A program made the translations under genes and the position numbers. DNA of 36,227 nt from Bacillota bacterium (GTDB taxonomy: Bacteria > Bacillota > SHA-98 > Ch115 > JABLXJ01): NCBI GenBank assembly GCA_012839815.1, contig DUMQ01000012.1, positions 1 through 36,227 of the forward strand, given 5' to 3'. Under the pieces are notes generated by a model. The model searched no databases and was not told the DNA's origin. It saw only the letters and a program-made list of their open reading frames with translations. Below, piece after piece: positions 14,298 through 22,081 of the stretch (position 1 is its first letter; each line of letters starts with the position of its first letter).

Positions 14298-15560
14298 GTG
14301 TATTTGGACAGTAGAGTCTACACAGGTAAAAACGTCCGGTCGGTTTACAGGGAGAATAGGGCAGCCGTGGTCGACATCGTGCGCAGGTACGGGCCGATTT
14401 CGAAGCCCGATATAGCGCGGATGACGGGGCTCACCACGGCGAGCGCGACGAACATAATAAGGGACCTGGCCGGACTGGGTTTCATCAAGGAGAAAGGTGT
14501 TGGCAAATCGACGGGCGGGCGACGCGCCGTCCTGTACGGTATCAACGGTGAAGGCAAGTATAGCATCTGTGTTGATATGAGCGACAAGGATATCAAGGTC
14601 GCGGTGGTGGACCTGGCGGGCAGGATAGTCAGCAACGCAAACTTCCGCGTGAAGCCCGGGGAGAATACCCTGATGCTCGACCTGATTCACGCATTGGATA
14701 GTTTTATCAAGACTCGGATATCGATGAGGGATCAAATCCTGGGGATCGGAGTCGCTGTGCCGGGCGTGTCCGATCCCGAAACCGGCACGGTCTTGGTTTC
14801 CTACCCGCTGGGCTGGCGCAATGTACCCCTCAAGACCATGCTCAGCCAGGCCTTCGGTTATCCTGTCTTCGTAATAAAGGAAACGGCCGCGGCCATACTG
14901 GGCGAGCACTATTTCGGCGAGAAGACGGGTGCTAAAAACCAGCTTTATCTCATCGTATACGACGGCATCGGCGTCGGGTTGATGGTGGACGGCAAGATCT
15001 ACAGGGGGGCAAACGGTGTGGCCGGCGAGGTCGGTCATACCGTTATAGATATCGATGGCCCGGAGTGCGAATGCGGGAATCGTGGCTGCCTGGAGCGCGT
15101 CGCCTCCATGAAGGCCCTTGCAGAATATGTGGATGAGATGCTGAAGGGAGGCCGGGATAGCATCCTTTCCACTGTGGAGCGGGACCAGGACGGCAAGATT
15201 CCTGTACCGGCAATCTCCCAGGCGGCGCGCCAGGGCGACGCGGTTGCGGTGGAGGCGATTCAGAGGGTCGCGGGCTACCTGGCGGCGGGCATCGTGAACT
15301 TGAGCCGGATTTTGGATCCGGATGTGATAATTCTGAGCGGCAAGCTAATTGAGAAGGGTCAGCCGCTCTTTGAGGAGACAAGGCGCGCAGTGGAGAGATT
15401 CCGGCCTATACTGGAGGAGCAGGTCCCCATAAGGATATCGAGCTTGGGGGAGTCTGCCCGGCTCCTGGGGGCGAGCATGCCGGTCTTTGAGGCTGCATTT
15501 GAACGGCGCATCCGCCAGAGGTCCACTACCGGGAGAGAGGCTCAAACTCATAAAGTATGA
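14298..15560 (+). CDS. ROK-family transcriptional regulator (NagC/XylR-like)
   Basis: This is a sugar-responsive DNA-binding protein, probably controlling the downstream sugar uptake and modification genes. An N-terminal winged helix-turn-helix (residues about 14-70, VVDIVRRYGPISKPDIARMTGLTTASATNIIRDL) precedes the ROK fold. The ROK part has VPGVSDPETG, GANGVAGEVGHTV and the structural zinc site ECECGNRGC (C257, C259, C264) that defines the family. Total length is 420 residues, normal for ROK repressors. The start is a GTG; GGAGATGA upstream is a loose SD. The effector is likely a sugar or sugar phosphate from the same pathway, but its identity is not readable. Confidence 0.88.
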   Translation: MYLDSRVYTGKNVRSVYRENRAAVVDIVRRYGPISKPDIARMTGLTTASATNIIRDLAGLGFIKEKGVGKSTGGRRAVLYGINGEGKYSICVDMSDKDIKVAVVDLAGRIVSNANFRVKPGENTLMLDLIHALDSFIKTRISMRDQILGIGVAVPGVSDPETGTVLVSYPLGWRNVPLKTMLSQAFGYPVFVIKETAAAILGEHYFGEKTGAKNQLYLIVYDGIGVGLMVDGKIYRGANGVAGEVGHTVIDIDGPECECGNRGCLERVASMKALAEYVDEMLKGGRDSILSTVERDQDGKIPVPAISQAARQGDAVAVEAIQRVAGYLAAGIVNLSRILDPDVIILSGKLIEKGQPLFEETRRAVERFRPILEEQVPIRISSLGESARLLGASMPVFEAAFERRIRQRSTTGREAQTHKV

Positions 15561-15660
15561 CCGCGCCGTATATGGCCGTTATGGCCGTGCTATGGCCAGT
15601 CAGAAATAGCCGGTCAGAATTAGAATGGGAGGGCAAGGTCAGAACAGGGGGTAATGGTTG

Positions 15661-16515
15661 ATGGGATTTCGATACTATGATCTTCGCAGAGCTACGCAGT
15701 CGGATAATATCGATCTCCTCTTTCCCGGCTGGGAAAAGGGCAAGGAGAGGGTGGCTATCTTCTCCCCCCATGATGACGATGCCATTTTAGGGGCGGGCTA
15801 TCTTATCCAGGCTGTAGCTGAAAGCGGAGGAGAGCCTTTTGTGTTCATCTTTTGCAACGGTAATGGAGGTTACAGTGTTCCCGAGGATAAAGATGTCATT
15901 GTTGAGAAGAGAAGGGCTGAGACCAGGGCAGCATATACGGAGTTCGGGCTTGGCAATGGTAACATAATCAGATTTGAATACCCTGACTACAGCGTCCTAC
16001 CTAACATAGGGTGGATGATGCCGTGGGGGGCTGACGGGAGTTTCACCAAGACTCTTAAGAATCTCCGTAATCTTGGGATAACGAGGCTCGTCATCCCGAA
16101 CCGTTACAGGGAGCACATCGACCATGAGTCGGTGGGCCGCATCGGCGCCTTCGACGGGCCGCAGGTGGGCGACGAGATCATGGTTGACTGGGGGCGGCCG
16201 GTGAGGATCAAGTCCTTTCTCGAGTATGCCGTGTGGGGCGATTTCTCGCCTGAGGATGCGCTCGTCTCCGGGAGCAGCGTCTCCATCCGGGCGAACAGGG
16301 CTATAAAGGCGCCTCAGGCTGCTGAGGAGAAGGTAGCGGCTGCTCTTAGCGAGTTCAGGTCTCAGCAGAGGATAATAAAGGGGTTGCTCGAGGCGAGGAA
16401 GGAGCGTCAGTGCGGGGATGGGTTCATCGAGCTCTACATAGATTTCGACCCGAGGCCGGCCCTGTGCTATGAACCATACAGGAACCTCATATCGAGTATC
16501 GACGCCGGGCGCTGA
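15661..16515 (+). CDS. PIG-L/LmbE-family zinc-dependent N-acetyl deacetylase
   Basis: The family removes acetyl groups from N-acetylglucosaminyl compounds (PIG-L, BshB, MshB, diacetylchitobiose deacetylase). The zinc/catalytic motif SPHDDDAIL is at residues 36-43; the usual form is PHPDD, so Asp replaces Pro here while the His and Asp ligands remain. The second motif HIDH (152-155) supplies the third ligand. The 284 residues have no signal peptide, so the enzyme is cytoplasmic. GGGGG precedes the adjacent TTG (15658) and ATG (15661); the ATG has the better spacing. The gene opens the sugar-processing series after the ROK regulator, which suggests deacetylation of an imported acetylated sugar. 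Confidence 0.85.
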   Translation: MGFRYYDLRRATQSDNIDLLFPGWEKGKERVAIFSPHDDDAILGAGYLIQAVAESGGEPFVFIFCNGNGGYSVPEDKDVIVEKRRAETRAAYTEFGLGNGNIIRFEYPDYSVLPNIGWMMPWGADGSFTKTLKNLRNLGITRLVIPNRYREHIDHESVGRIGAFDGPQVGDEIMVDWGRPVRIKSFLEYAVWGDFSPEDALVSGSSVSIRANRAIKAPQAAEEKVAAALSEFRSQQRIIKGLLEARKERQCGDGFIELYIDFDPRPALCYEPYRNLISSIDAGR

Positions 16516-16578
16516 GGAGAGGCTCATCGCAGCAAGCTGGAATAGATTAATTAGGCATGATGGGGGGATGGAGTCAGG

Positions 16579-17430
16579 ATGAAAAAGGCCATCAATTACT
16601 GGTCCTTTCCGGGAGGGCTGGAAGGAAGCAAGGATGTCATAGGCTGCCTGGATGAGGCCAGGGAGCTGGGATTTGACGGCATTGAGTTATGTTTTGCTGG
16701 GGGGGGAGCGCTCCCGGTGGATGCCCGACCGGAGCACTTGAAGGCTATAAGGGATCACGCGAAGTCTATTGGTATAGATATCTGTAGCGTGGCAACGGGC
16801 TTGCTCTGGGAGAAATCGCTCACGGCCGATAACGAAGAAGTCCGTCAGGAGGCCATGAACATAGTCGAACGGGGCCTCGAGATCGCGTCGGCCCTGGGGG
16901 CGGATACCCTGCTGGTGATACCTGGGGCCGTGGATGTCTTTTTCCTGCCGGACGTGAAGCCTGTACCATATGAGGTGGCGTATGCAAGGCTGCGAGAGGC
17001 GATGGAGAAGCTGGTGCCGGTGGCCGAGAAGAACAAGGTCAGCATCGCACTGGAGAATGTCTGGAATAGATTTCTTCTCAGCCCGCTGGAGGTCAAGGAC
17101 TTCATCGACGCCATCGGCAGCCCCTACCTGGGTGCCTACCTTGATGTGGGGAATGTGATGTTGACGGGCTATCCCGAGCAATGGATAAGAATCCTTGGCA
17201 AGCGCATAAAGAAGGTCCACCTCAAGGATTTCAGGAGGAATGTAGGCACCGTGGAAGGGTTTGTCGACCTGCTGGAGGGGGACGTAAACTGGCCGGCCGT
17301 CATCGGCGCCCTGAGGGAGACCGGGTACGACGGCTACCTGATCGCCGAGATGATCCCCCATTACAGGCACTGCCCCGAGGTCAGGCTGGCAAACGCCTCG
17401 CGGGCTATGGATGCCATACTTGGGCTCTAA
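16579..17430 (+). CDS. TIM-barrel sugar phosphate isomerase/epimerase (xylose-isomerase-like)
   Basis: The 283-residue protein belongs to the AP-endonuclease-2/xylose-isomerase-like barrel family, which includes tagatose/psicose 3-epimerases, inosose isomerases and hydroxypyruvate isomerases. The four expected metal ligands are visible: E159 (IALENVWN), D189 (YLDVGN), H214 (KKVHLKDF) and E257 (LIAEM). Other barrel signatures are GFDGIELCF at 31-39 and ADTLLVIPG. The ATG follows GGGGGATGGAGTCAGG, an acceptable ribosome site. It sits between the deacetylase and a Gfo/Idh/MocA dehydrogenase, a pairing common in inositol and keto-sugar catabolism. The actual substrate is unknown. Confidence 0.87.
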   Translation: MKKAINYWSFPGGLEGSKDVIGCLDEARELGFDGIELCFAGGGALPVDARPEHLKAIRDHAKSIGIDICSVATGLLWEKSLTADNEEVRQEAMNIVERGLEIASALGADTLLVIPGAVDVFFLPDVKPVPYEVAYARLREAMEKLVPVAEKNKVSIALENVWNRFLLSPLEVKDFIDAIGSPYLGAYLDVGNVMLTGYPEQWIRILGKRIKKVHLKDFRRNVGTVEGFVDLLEGDVNWPAVIGALRETGYDGYLIAEMIPHYRHCPEVRLANASRAMDAILGL

Positions 17431-17515
17431 GCGGGGAGCCCCGGCCGGGTGGCGGGGCGGCGCTGTTGCGCCCGGCCGGCGCGGCCAATGATCAACGGAT
17501 GTGGAGGGAAAGAGA

Positions 17516-18532
17516 ATGGCTCTTCGAGTGGGACTTCTAGGTGCAGGTTTCATTGCAGGAGTACACGTCGACGCTTATAAAAAACTCCAGGGGGCTACAG
17601 TAACGGCTGTGGCTGATGTCAACACAGAGGCGGCTTCCGCTCTTGCAGGGAAGTGCGGGGGTGTGAAGGTTTATTCGAACCCTGACGATCTTATCGAAGA
17701 TGACTCAATTGATGTGGTTGATGTCTGTCTCCCGACGTTTTTGCATGAAAAGTATGTCGTGGCGGCCGCGAGGTCCGGCAAGCACGTCCTCTGCGAAAAA
17801 CCTATCGCCCTCAGCGTCGAACAAGCAGACAGGATGGTTGAGGCGACGGGCAAGGCAGGGGTTATGTTTATGGTGGCGCACGTGGTCCGGTTCTGGCCGG
17901 AATACCTGGTAGCCAAGCAGGTGATAGACAGCGGCGAGCTCGGGAGACCGGTGGAGGTTTCTGCAGCAAGGCTGAGCACCACCCCCGTCTGGTCTGCGGA
18001 TAACTGGATTCTCAAGCCCGAGCTGAGTGGCGGGGCGGCGCTCGACCTTCACATCCACGACCTGGACTACGTGAACTGGATCCTCGGCAAGCCGAGGTCG
18101 GTCTTCGCCAGGGGCCTGAGGTCCGAGAGGGGAGCCCTGGACCATATAGTGACGATGATCTCCTACGAGGCGGGCGGGACGGCTAACGTTGAGGGCGGCT
18201 GGATGATGCCCGAGGATTTCCCGTTTACCACCATGCTGAGAGTGGTGTGTGAAAAAGGCTGTATAGATTTCCAGGCCCGGGCCGGGGTGAATATAGAGGC
18301 CCGCGAGGCTGCGAAGCCGGCGCTGGCGGTACATAAACGGGGGGAGAAGGTCCGCTACCCTGACGTCCCATCAAGGGATGCCTACCTTGCCGAGATTGAA
18401 TACTTCATAAAGTGCATAGAGACCAATACCCTTCCGTCCATGGTGACCCCACAGGACGCTGTCACCGCGCTGAAGGTGGCCCTGGCGGCGAGGGCCTCGG
18501 TCGAGGCCGGCACAGTGGTGGATGTGGGGTAG
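17516..18532 (+). CDS. Gfo/Idh/MocA-family NAD(P)-dependent oxidoreductase
   Basis: The enzyme should oxidise or reduce a sugar or inositol hydroxyl with NAD(P). A Rossmann fold opens the protein (VGLLGAGFIA, residues 5-14), followed by the catalytic EKP motif at 94-96 and the C-terminal-domain motif GGAALDLHIHDLD at 172-184, whose His/Asp residues bind substrate. Length (338) is usual. The ATG is preferred over a GTG 15 bp upstream because GGAGGG lies 8 bp before it. It probably works in series with the preceding isomerase/epimerase on the transported sugar. The reading frame stays open for 64 codons past its TAG stop, into a repeat-rich stretch described separately. Confidence 0.9.
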   Translation: MALRVGLLGAGFIAGVHVDAYKKLQGATVTAVADVNTEAASALAGKCGGVKVYSNPDDLIEDDSIDVVDVCLPTFLHEKYVVAAARSGKHVLCEKPIALSVEQADRMVEATGKAGVMFMVAHVVRFWPEYLVAKQVIDSGELGRPVEVSAARLSTTPVWSADNWILKPELSGGAALDLHIHDLDYVNWILGKPRSVFARGLRSERGALDHIVTMISYEAGGTANVEGGWMMPEDFPFTTMLRVVCEKGCIDFQARAGVNIEAREAAKPALAVHKRGEKVRYPDVPSRDAYLAEIEYFIKCIETNTLPSMVTPQDAVTALKVALAARASVEAGTVVDVG

Positions 18533-18547
18533 CACAAGGGGCGAGAA

Positions 18548-18727
18548 GTGGTGGAGGCGAGCACGAGAGGTAGAGGAGGTGAGCGACTGACAGGTCGGCT
18601 GGGGAACGAGAGGTCGCTTGAAGAGCGAGAGGTCGAGGGAAAGGGAAACCTGCGTAACGAGGGGAATCTGCACGACGAAAGGAATCCGCGCAACGAGAAG
18701 AACGTGCGCAACAAGAGACTTGCATGA
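18548..18727 (+). CDS. Possible small charged protein with hexapeptide repeats
   Basis: A 59-codon frame begins with GTG at 18548, preceded by AGGGG six bases upstream, and ends 22 bp before the solute-binding-protein gene. Its C-terminal half is built of four 18-bp tandem repeats (about 18648-18719) that encode NLRNEG, NLHDER, NPRNEK and NVRNKR. The rest is rich in Arg, Glu and Gly (GRGGERLTGRL, NERSLEEREVEG). It is in the same frame as the upstream oxidoreductase, so it could also be a former or read-through C-terminal extension. No known family is recognised. Non-coding tandem-repeat expansion is the main alternative. Confidence 0.3.
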   Translation: MVEASTRGRGGERLTGRLGNERSLEEREVEGKGNLRNEGNLHDERNPRNEKNVRNKRLA

Positions 18728-18749
18728 TGCATGAGGAGGGTAAAATGAA

Positions 18750-19982
18750 ATGATGAAGTCAAAATGGGTCGTGCTGTTGGCCGCGCTGTGTCTTGTGTTT
18801 GCGCTCGCCGTAAGCGCCAGCGCCAAGACGAAGCTGCGGGTGGTCTGGATGGACTACGATGCGAGGTTCAATACGGTCTACCAGACCATGGAGCAGGATT
18901 TCGAGAAGGAGAATCCCGATATCGATGTGGAGACCATCATACTCCCGTGGAATGAAGGCCATGACCGCCTCGTGACGTGGATAGCCGGCCGCCAGGCTCC
19001 GGATATAGCGAATACCGGGACCAGGTGGGTGCTGGAGTTCAATGATATGGGAGTCTTGGAGCCGCTGGACAAGTGGCTGTCGCCCGAGTTTATCAAGGGC
19101 TTTTATCCGGGTGCCCTGGAAGCCCGGATCAAGGGCAAGCTTTACGGGCTGCCGGTTGCCATGAGCGCAAGGACCCTCTTTTACCGCTCCGACTTGATTT
19201 CAAAGCCGCCTGCTACCTGGAGCGAGCTCGTCAAGGTCGCCCAGGATGTGACTTCCAAGCACAAGATTTATGGGATAGGCCTTTCGGGCAAGAAGTTCGT
19301 AGAACTCACGGAGTTCGTTTACTACCTCTATGGCAACGGCGGTTCTTTCTTCGAAATGGAACCTGACGGCAGCTACGGGAAGGCCAAGTTCAATGATAAG
19401 GCCGGAGTAGAAGCCCTCCAGTTCATGGTTGATCTCGTCCACAAGTACAAGGTTACAGAGCCCAACGTTACAGAAAATGATAGGGGCTCTCTCCAGGACC
19501 TGTTCATAGCGGGCAAGCTTGCCATGGTTGAGACCGGACCGTGGTTTGCCGCCATGTTGCAGGAGCGCGCTCCAAACCTGAAGTGGGGTGTGGCGCCCAT
19601 GCCTCACAACGATGGCAAGCCCCAGAGCACGCTCATGGTTACGGATTCCATAGTGATGTTCAAGTCCTCCAAGAATAAAGAGGCGGCGGTTAAGTACCTT
19701 AATTTCATATACCGGGACAAGTATAGACTTGAGTTCAACAAGGCATTCGGCATGCTCCCGGTCAGGGCCAGCGTGGGAGCGATGAGCTACTTCCAGACGC
19801 CGTACTACAAGGTCTATATAGACCAGCTCCCAAGGGCTAAGGGATGGCCTTTAATGTCCGAATGGTCTAAAGTGGAAGACGTCCTGTGGGATGCCGTCGG
19901 CGCCGCGCTCCTGAAGATAAAGTCGCCGAAGCAGGCCTTGGATGAGGCGGCTAAGGAAGTCGACGCTTACAGGAAGAAGTAG
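18750..19982 (+). CDS. ABC transporter sugar-binding protein (extracellular solute-binding family 1)
   Basis: This is the substrate-capturing component of the importer formed with the two permeases that follow. A Sec signal peptide (MKSKWVVLLAALCLVFALAVSASA) is followed directly by the mature start KTKLRVVWM; no lipobox Cys lies at the cleavage site. Family features are APDIANTGTRWVLEF, GKLYGLPVAMSARTLFYRSDL, the FIAGKLAMVETGPW segment and WGVAPMPHNDG, as in maltose/multiple-sugar binding proteins. Length is 410 residues. Two ATGs (18750, 18753) lie behind GAGGAGGG. Without lipidation the protein would be lost from a monoderm cell, so a periplasm is implied. Confidence 0.9.
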   Translation: MMKSKWVVLLAALCLVFALAVSASAKTKLRVVWMDYDARFNTVYQTMEQDFEKENPDIDVETIILPWNEGHDRLVTWIAGRQAPDIANTGTRWVLEFNDMGVLEPLDKWLSPEFIKGFYPGALEARIKGKLYGLPVAMSARTLFYRSDLISKPPATWSELVKVAQDVTSKHKIYGIGLSGKKFVELTEFVYYLYGNGGSFFEMEPDGSYGKAKFNDKAGVEALQFMVDLVHKYKVTEPNVTENDRGSLQDLFIAGKLAMVETGPWFAAMLQERAPNLKWGVAPMPHNDGKPQSTLMVTDSIVMFKSSKNKEAAVKYLNFIYRDKYRLEFNKAFGMLPVRASVGAMSYFQTPYYKVYIDQLPRAKGWPLMSEWSKVEDVLWDAVGAALLKIKSPKQALDEAAKEVDAYRKK

Positions 19983-20010
19983 TCCACTCATGGGTCAGGC
20001 TATACCTATA

Positions 20011-20128
20011 ATTCGTCCATGGCCAAGATTAGTCCGTTTGTCCGTGGCGAATAGCCAGCTTACAGCGGCTTTAGTCAATCGATAGCATTGGTTATTACTT
20101 CCGGTGGGAGGGCGCCCCGCCCTCCCAC
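20011..20128 (+). other. Hairpins in the binding-protein/permease gap
   Basis: A perfect 11-bp stem, GTGGGAGGGCG (20104-20114) with CGCCCTCCCAC (20118-20128), closes on a 3-base loop. A weaker bulged hairpin pairs 20011-20022 with 20042-20052. There is no T tract after either. Stem-loops here commonly protect binding-protein mRNA and lower permease expression, as in malE-malF. The strong stem also argues against translation starting at the TTG 63 bp before the preferred permease ATG. Confidence 0.7.
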
Positions 20129-20150
20129 TGTAAGGAGTGCGAAGGCCAAT

Positions 20151-21041
20151 ATGAGAATGAAATCAACGGGACGATCTCATTCGGAGGCGAGGATTGCCTA
20201 CTTGCTGATGGCACCGGCCTTGCTGGCCATGGCAGCCATAGTTTTCTACCCTGTCATCAGCACCCTGCTTTCCTCGTTCTTTGAGATGAACAAGATGGGC
20301 GACTGGGTTCGATTTGTGGGACTCGGGAATTTTTCGTCCCTATTTGCGGACAAGACGTTTTGGGTCGTTCTGGCTCGATCTGTCTTCTGGACCGTGGTTG
20401 CCGTGGCTTTGAAGACGCTGGCCGGCCTTGGACTTGGAATCCTGCTCAACCAGGATTACAGGGGGCGCGGCATCATAAGGACGTTGATTGTTATACCATG
20501 GGCCGCACCAGTTCCCATAGCGGCGATGATATGGATGTGGACCTTCAACAGCCAATTTGGCCTCTTAAATCATTTTCTTAAGCAGATGGGCATCACCTCA
20601 AGGCCGCCGGCGTGGCTCGCCAACCCTACTACGGCTTTTTGGGCCAACCTCACGGTCGATGTATGGCTCGGCATACCCTTCATGGCACTGGCGTTTCTCG
20701 CCGGACTCCAGGCGATATCTCATGAATACTATGAGGCGGCTGAGATCGACGGGGCCAATTCGCTCCAGCGGTTCTCCTATATAACCCTGCCGTTTTTAAG
20801 GCCGGTTATACTGGTAGCCACTTTGCTCTCCGTAATGTGGACGTTTAACGATTTTAACGTAATATACATCATCACCAAGGGCGGGCCGATGAACACCACT
20901 GACATCCTGGTCACCTACCTGTATAAGACAGCTTTCCTGTTTCTTGATTTCAGTCACGCTTCCGTCATGGCGTTTATCACTTTCATCGTTCTCCTTGTAT
21001 TTAGCCTGGCGTATGCGAGGCTATATTTTAAGGAGGGATAA
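20151..21041 (+). CDS. ABC transporter permease, MalF/UgpA-like
   Basis: This 296-residue inner-membrane subunit forms half of the sugar channel. Six hydrophobic segments are visible, beginning with AYLLMAPALLAMAAIVFYPV. The cytoplasmic EAA loop that docks the ATPase is present as EYYEAAEIDGANSLQRFSYITLPFLRPV. The ATG at 20151 is chosen because AAGGAG and GAAGG lie between it and the strong hairpin just upstream; a TTG at 20088 would put that hairpin inside the coding sequence. It ends 3 bp before the second permease gene. No ATPase gene is in the window, so an MsmK-type shared ATPase is likely encoded elsewhere. Confidence 0.9.
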   Translation: MRMKSTGRSHSEARIAYLLMAPALLAMAAIVFYPVISTLLSSFFEMNKMGDWVRFVGLGNFSSLFADKTFWVVLARSVFWTVVAVALKTLAGLGLGILLNQDYRGRGIIRTLIVIPWAAPVPIAAMIWMWTFNSQFGLLNHFLKQMGITSRPPAWLANPTTAFWANLTVDVWLGIPFMALAFLAGLQAISHEYYEAAEIDGANSLQRFSYITLPFLRPVILVATLLSVMWTFNDFNVIYIITKGGPMNTTDILVTYLYKTAFLFLDFSHASVMAFITFIVLLVFSLAYARLYFKEG

Positions 21042-21044
21042 CTT

Positions 21045-21881
21045 TTGGGCTCAATTAGGAAAACGGGACAGGCAGTTGCGTTTTATGGCATTTCCGCTGT
21101 GTCGTTGTTTTTATTGCTATTTCCGTTTTTTGTTATGCTTTCGACCTCTCTGAAACAGGTTGGTGAGGTATACTCGACCCCTCCCACCTGGATTCCCAAG
21201 GTTGTTTACTGGAAAAACTATATTGAGATATGGCAGCAGTACCCGATTGGGCGCTATATATCCAATAGTTTTTTCATCGCGGTTACGTGTACAATTTTAA
21301 ATGGGCTTCTCGCTGTGCCTGCCGCCTACGCCGTGTCAAGGCTGCGCTTTGCCGGGAGGAAGATGTTCATGTATATGTTCCTTGTCGTCCAGATGTTTTC
21401 CCCGGTGATAATAATCATGCCGTTGTTTAAGCTCATGGCTGTGTGGGGTCTCCTCGATACCTACCAATCGTTGATCATCACCAATACAGTCTTCACGCTT
21501 TCATTCTCCATCTGGATGTTGTCAAGCTATTTCAACAACGTGCCCGTCGACATCGAGCAGGCCGCCCTGATTGACGGGTGCTCGAGGGTCCAAACTATAA
21601 CAAAGATCCTGATTCCCATAGCCGCACCGGGAATCGTCACCACCGCCATATATACCTTCATCAGTGTGTGGAACGAATTCATGTTCGCCCTGACGTTCAT
21701 CTCACGAGCGGAGATGAGGCCTCTGACCGTTGGTTTATACAACTTCATCAGGCTGTGGACGATAAACTGGCACCACCTGATGACCGGGGCGGTAATCGGG
21801 ATCGTTCCCATTGTCATATTGTTTATGATAGCCGAGCGCAACCTCGTGAAGGGCCTGGCCGCGGGGGCGGTCAAATCGTAG
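21045..21881 (+). CDS. ABC transporter permease, MalG/UgpE-like
   Basis: This is the second channel subunit, 278 residues with six membrane segments (FYGISAVSLFLLLFPFFVML first). The EAA loop reads DIEQAALIDGCSRVQTITKILIPIAAPG, close to the consensus with the invariant Gly. The C-terminal segment EFMFALTFIS and the MIAERNLVKGLAAGAVK tail are typical of MalG relatives. The start is TTG, with AAGGAGGG just upstream inside the end of the preceding gene, indicating translational coupling. The gene closes the transport cluster; a T-rich stretch follows its stop codon without a clear hairpin. Confidence 0.9.
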   Translation: MGSIRKTGQAVAFYGISAVSLFLLLFPFFVMLSTSLKQVGEVYSTPPTWIPKVVYWKNYIEIWQQYPIGRYISNSFFIAVTCTILNGLLAVPAAYAVSRLRFAGRKMFMYMFLVVQMFSPVIIIMPLFKLMAVWGLLDTYQSLIITNTVFTLSFSIWMLSSYFNNVPVDIEQAALIDGCSRVQTITKILIPIAAPGIVTTAIYTFISVWNEFMFALTFISRAEMRPLTVGLYNFIRLWTINWHHLMTGAVIGIVPIVILFMIAERNLVKGLAAGAVKS

Positions 21882-22081
21882 AGATTTTTTCGGTTTTCTT
21901 CCTGGGATTAGTAATGACCGGGGGAAGGAAGGGACGATGGCGGAAAGGAGACTTGCCTTAACCGCGGTTTTATCGTAACCTGGTATCAGAGGGCCGGGGC
22001 CGGGCATCCCATGAGCCTCCCTCCCGCGCCTCGATGTCGGGGCCCGGCGCCGCTCAAAATGGCGGAGGTGCCTGAAGGCGC

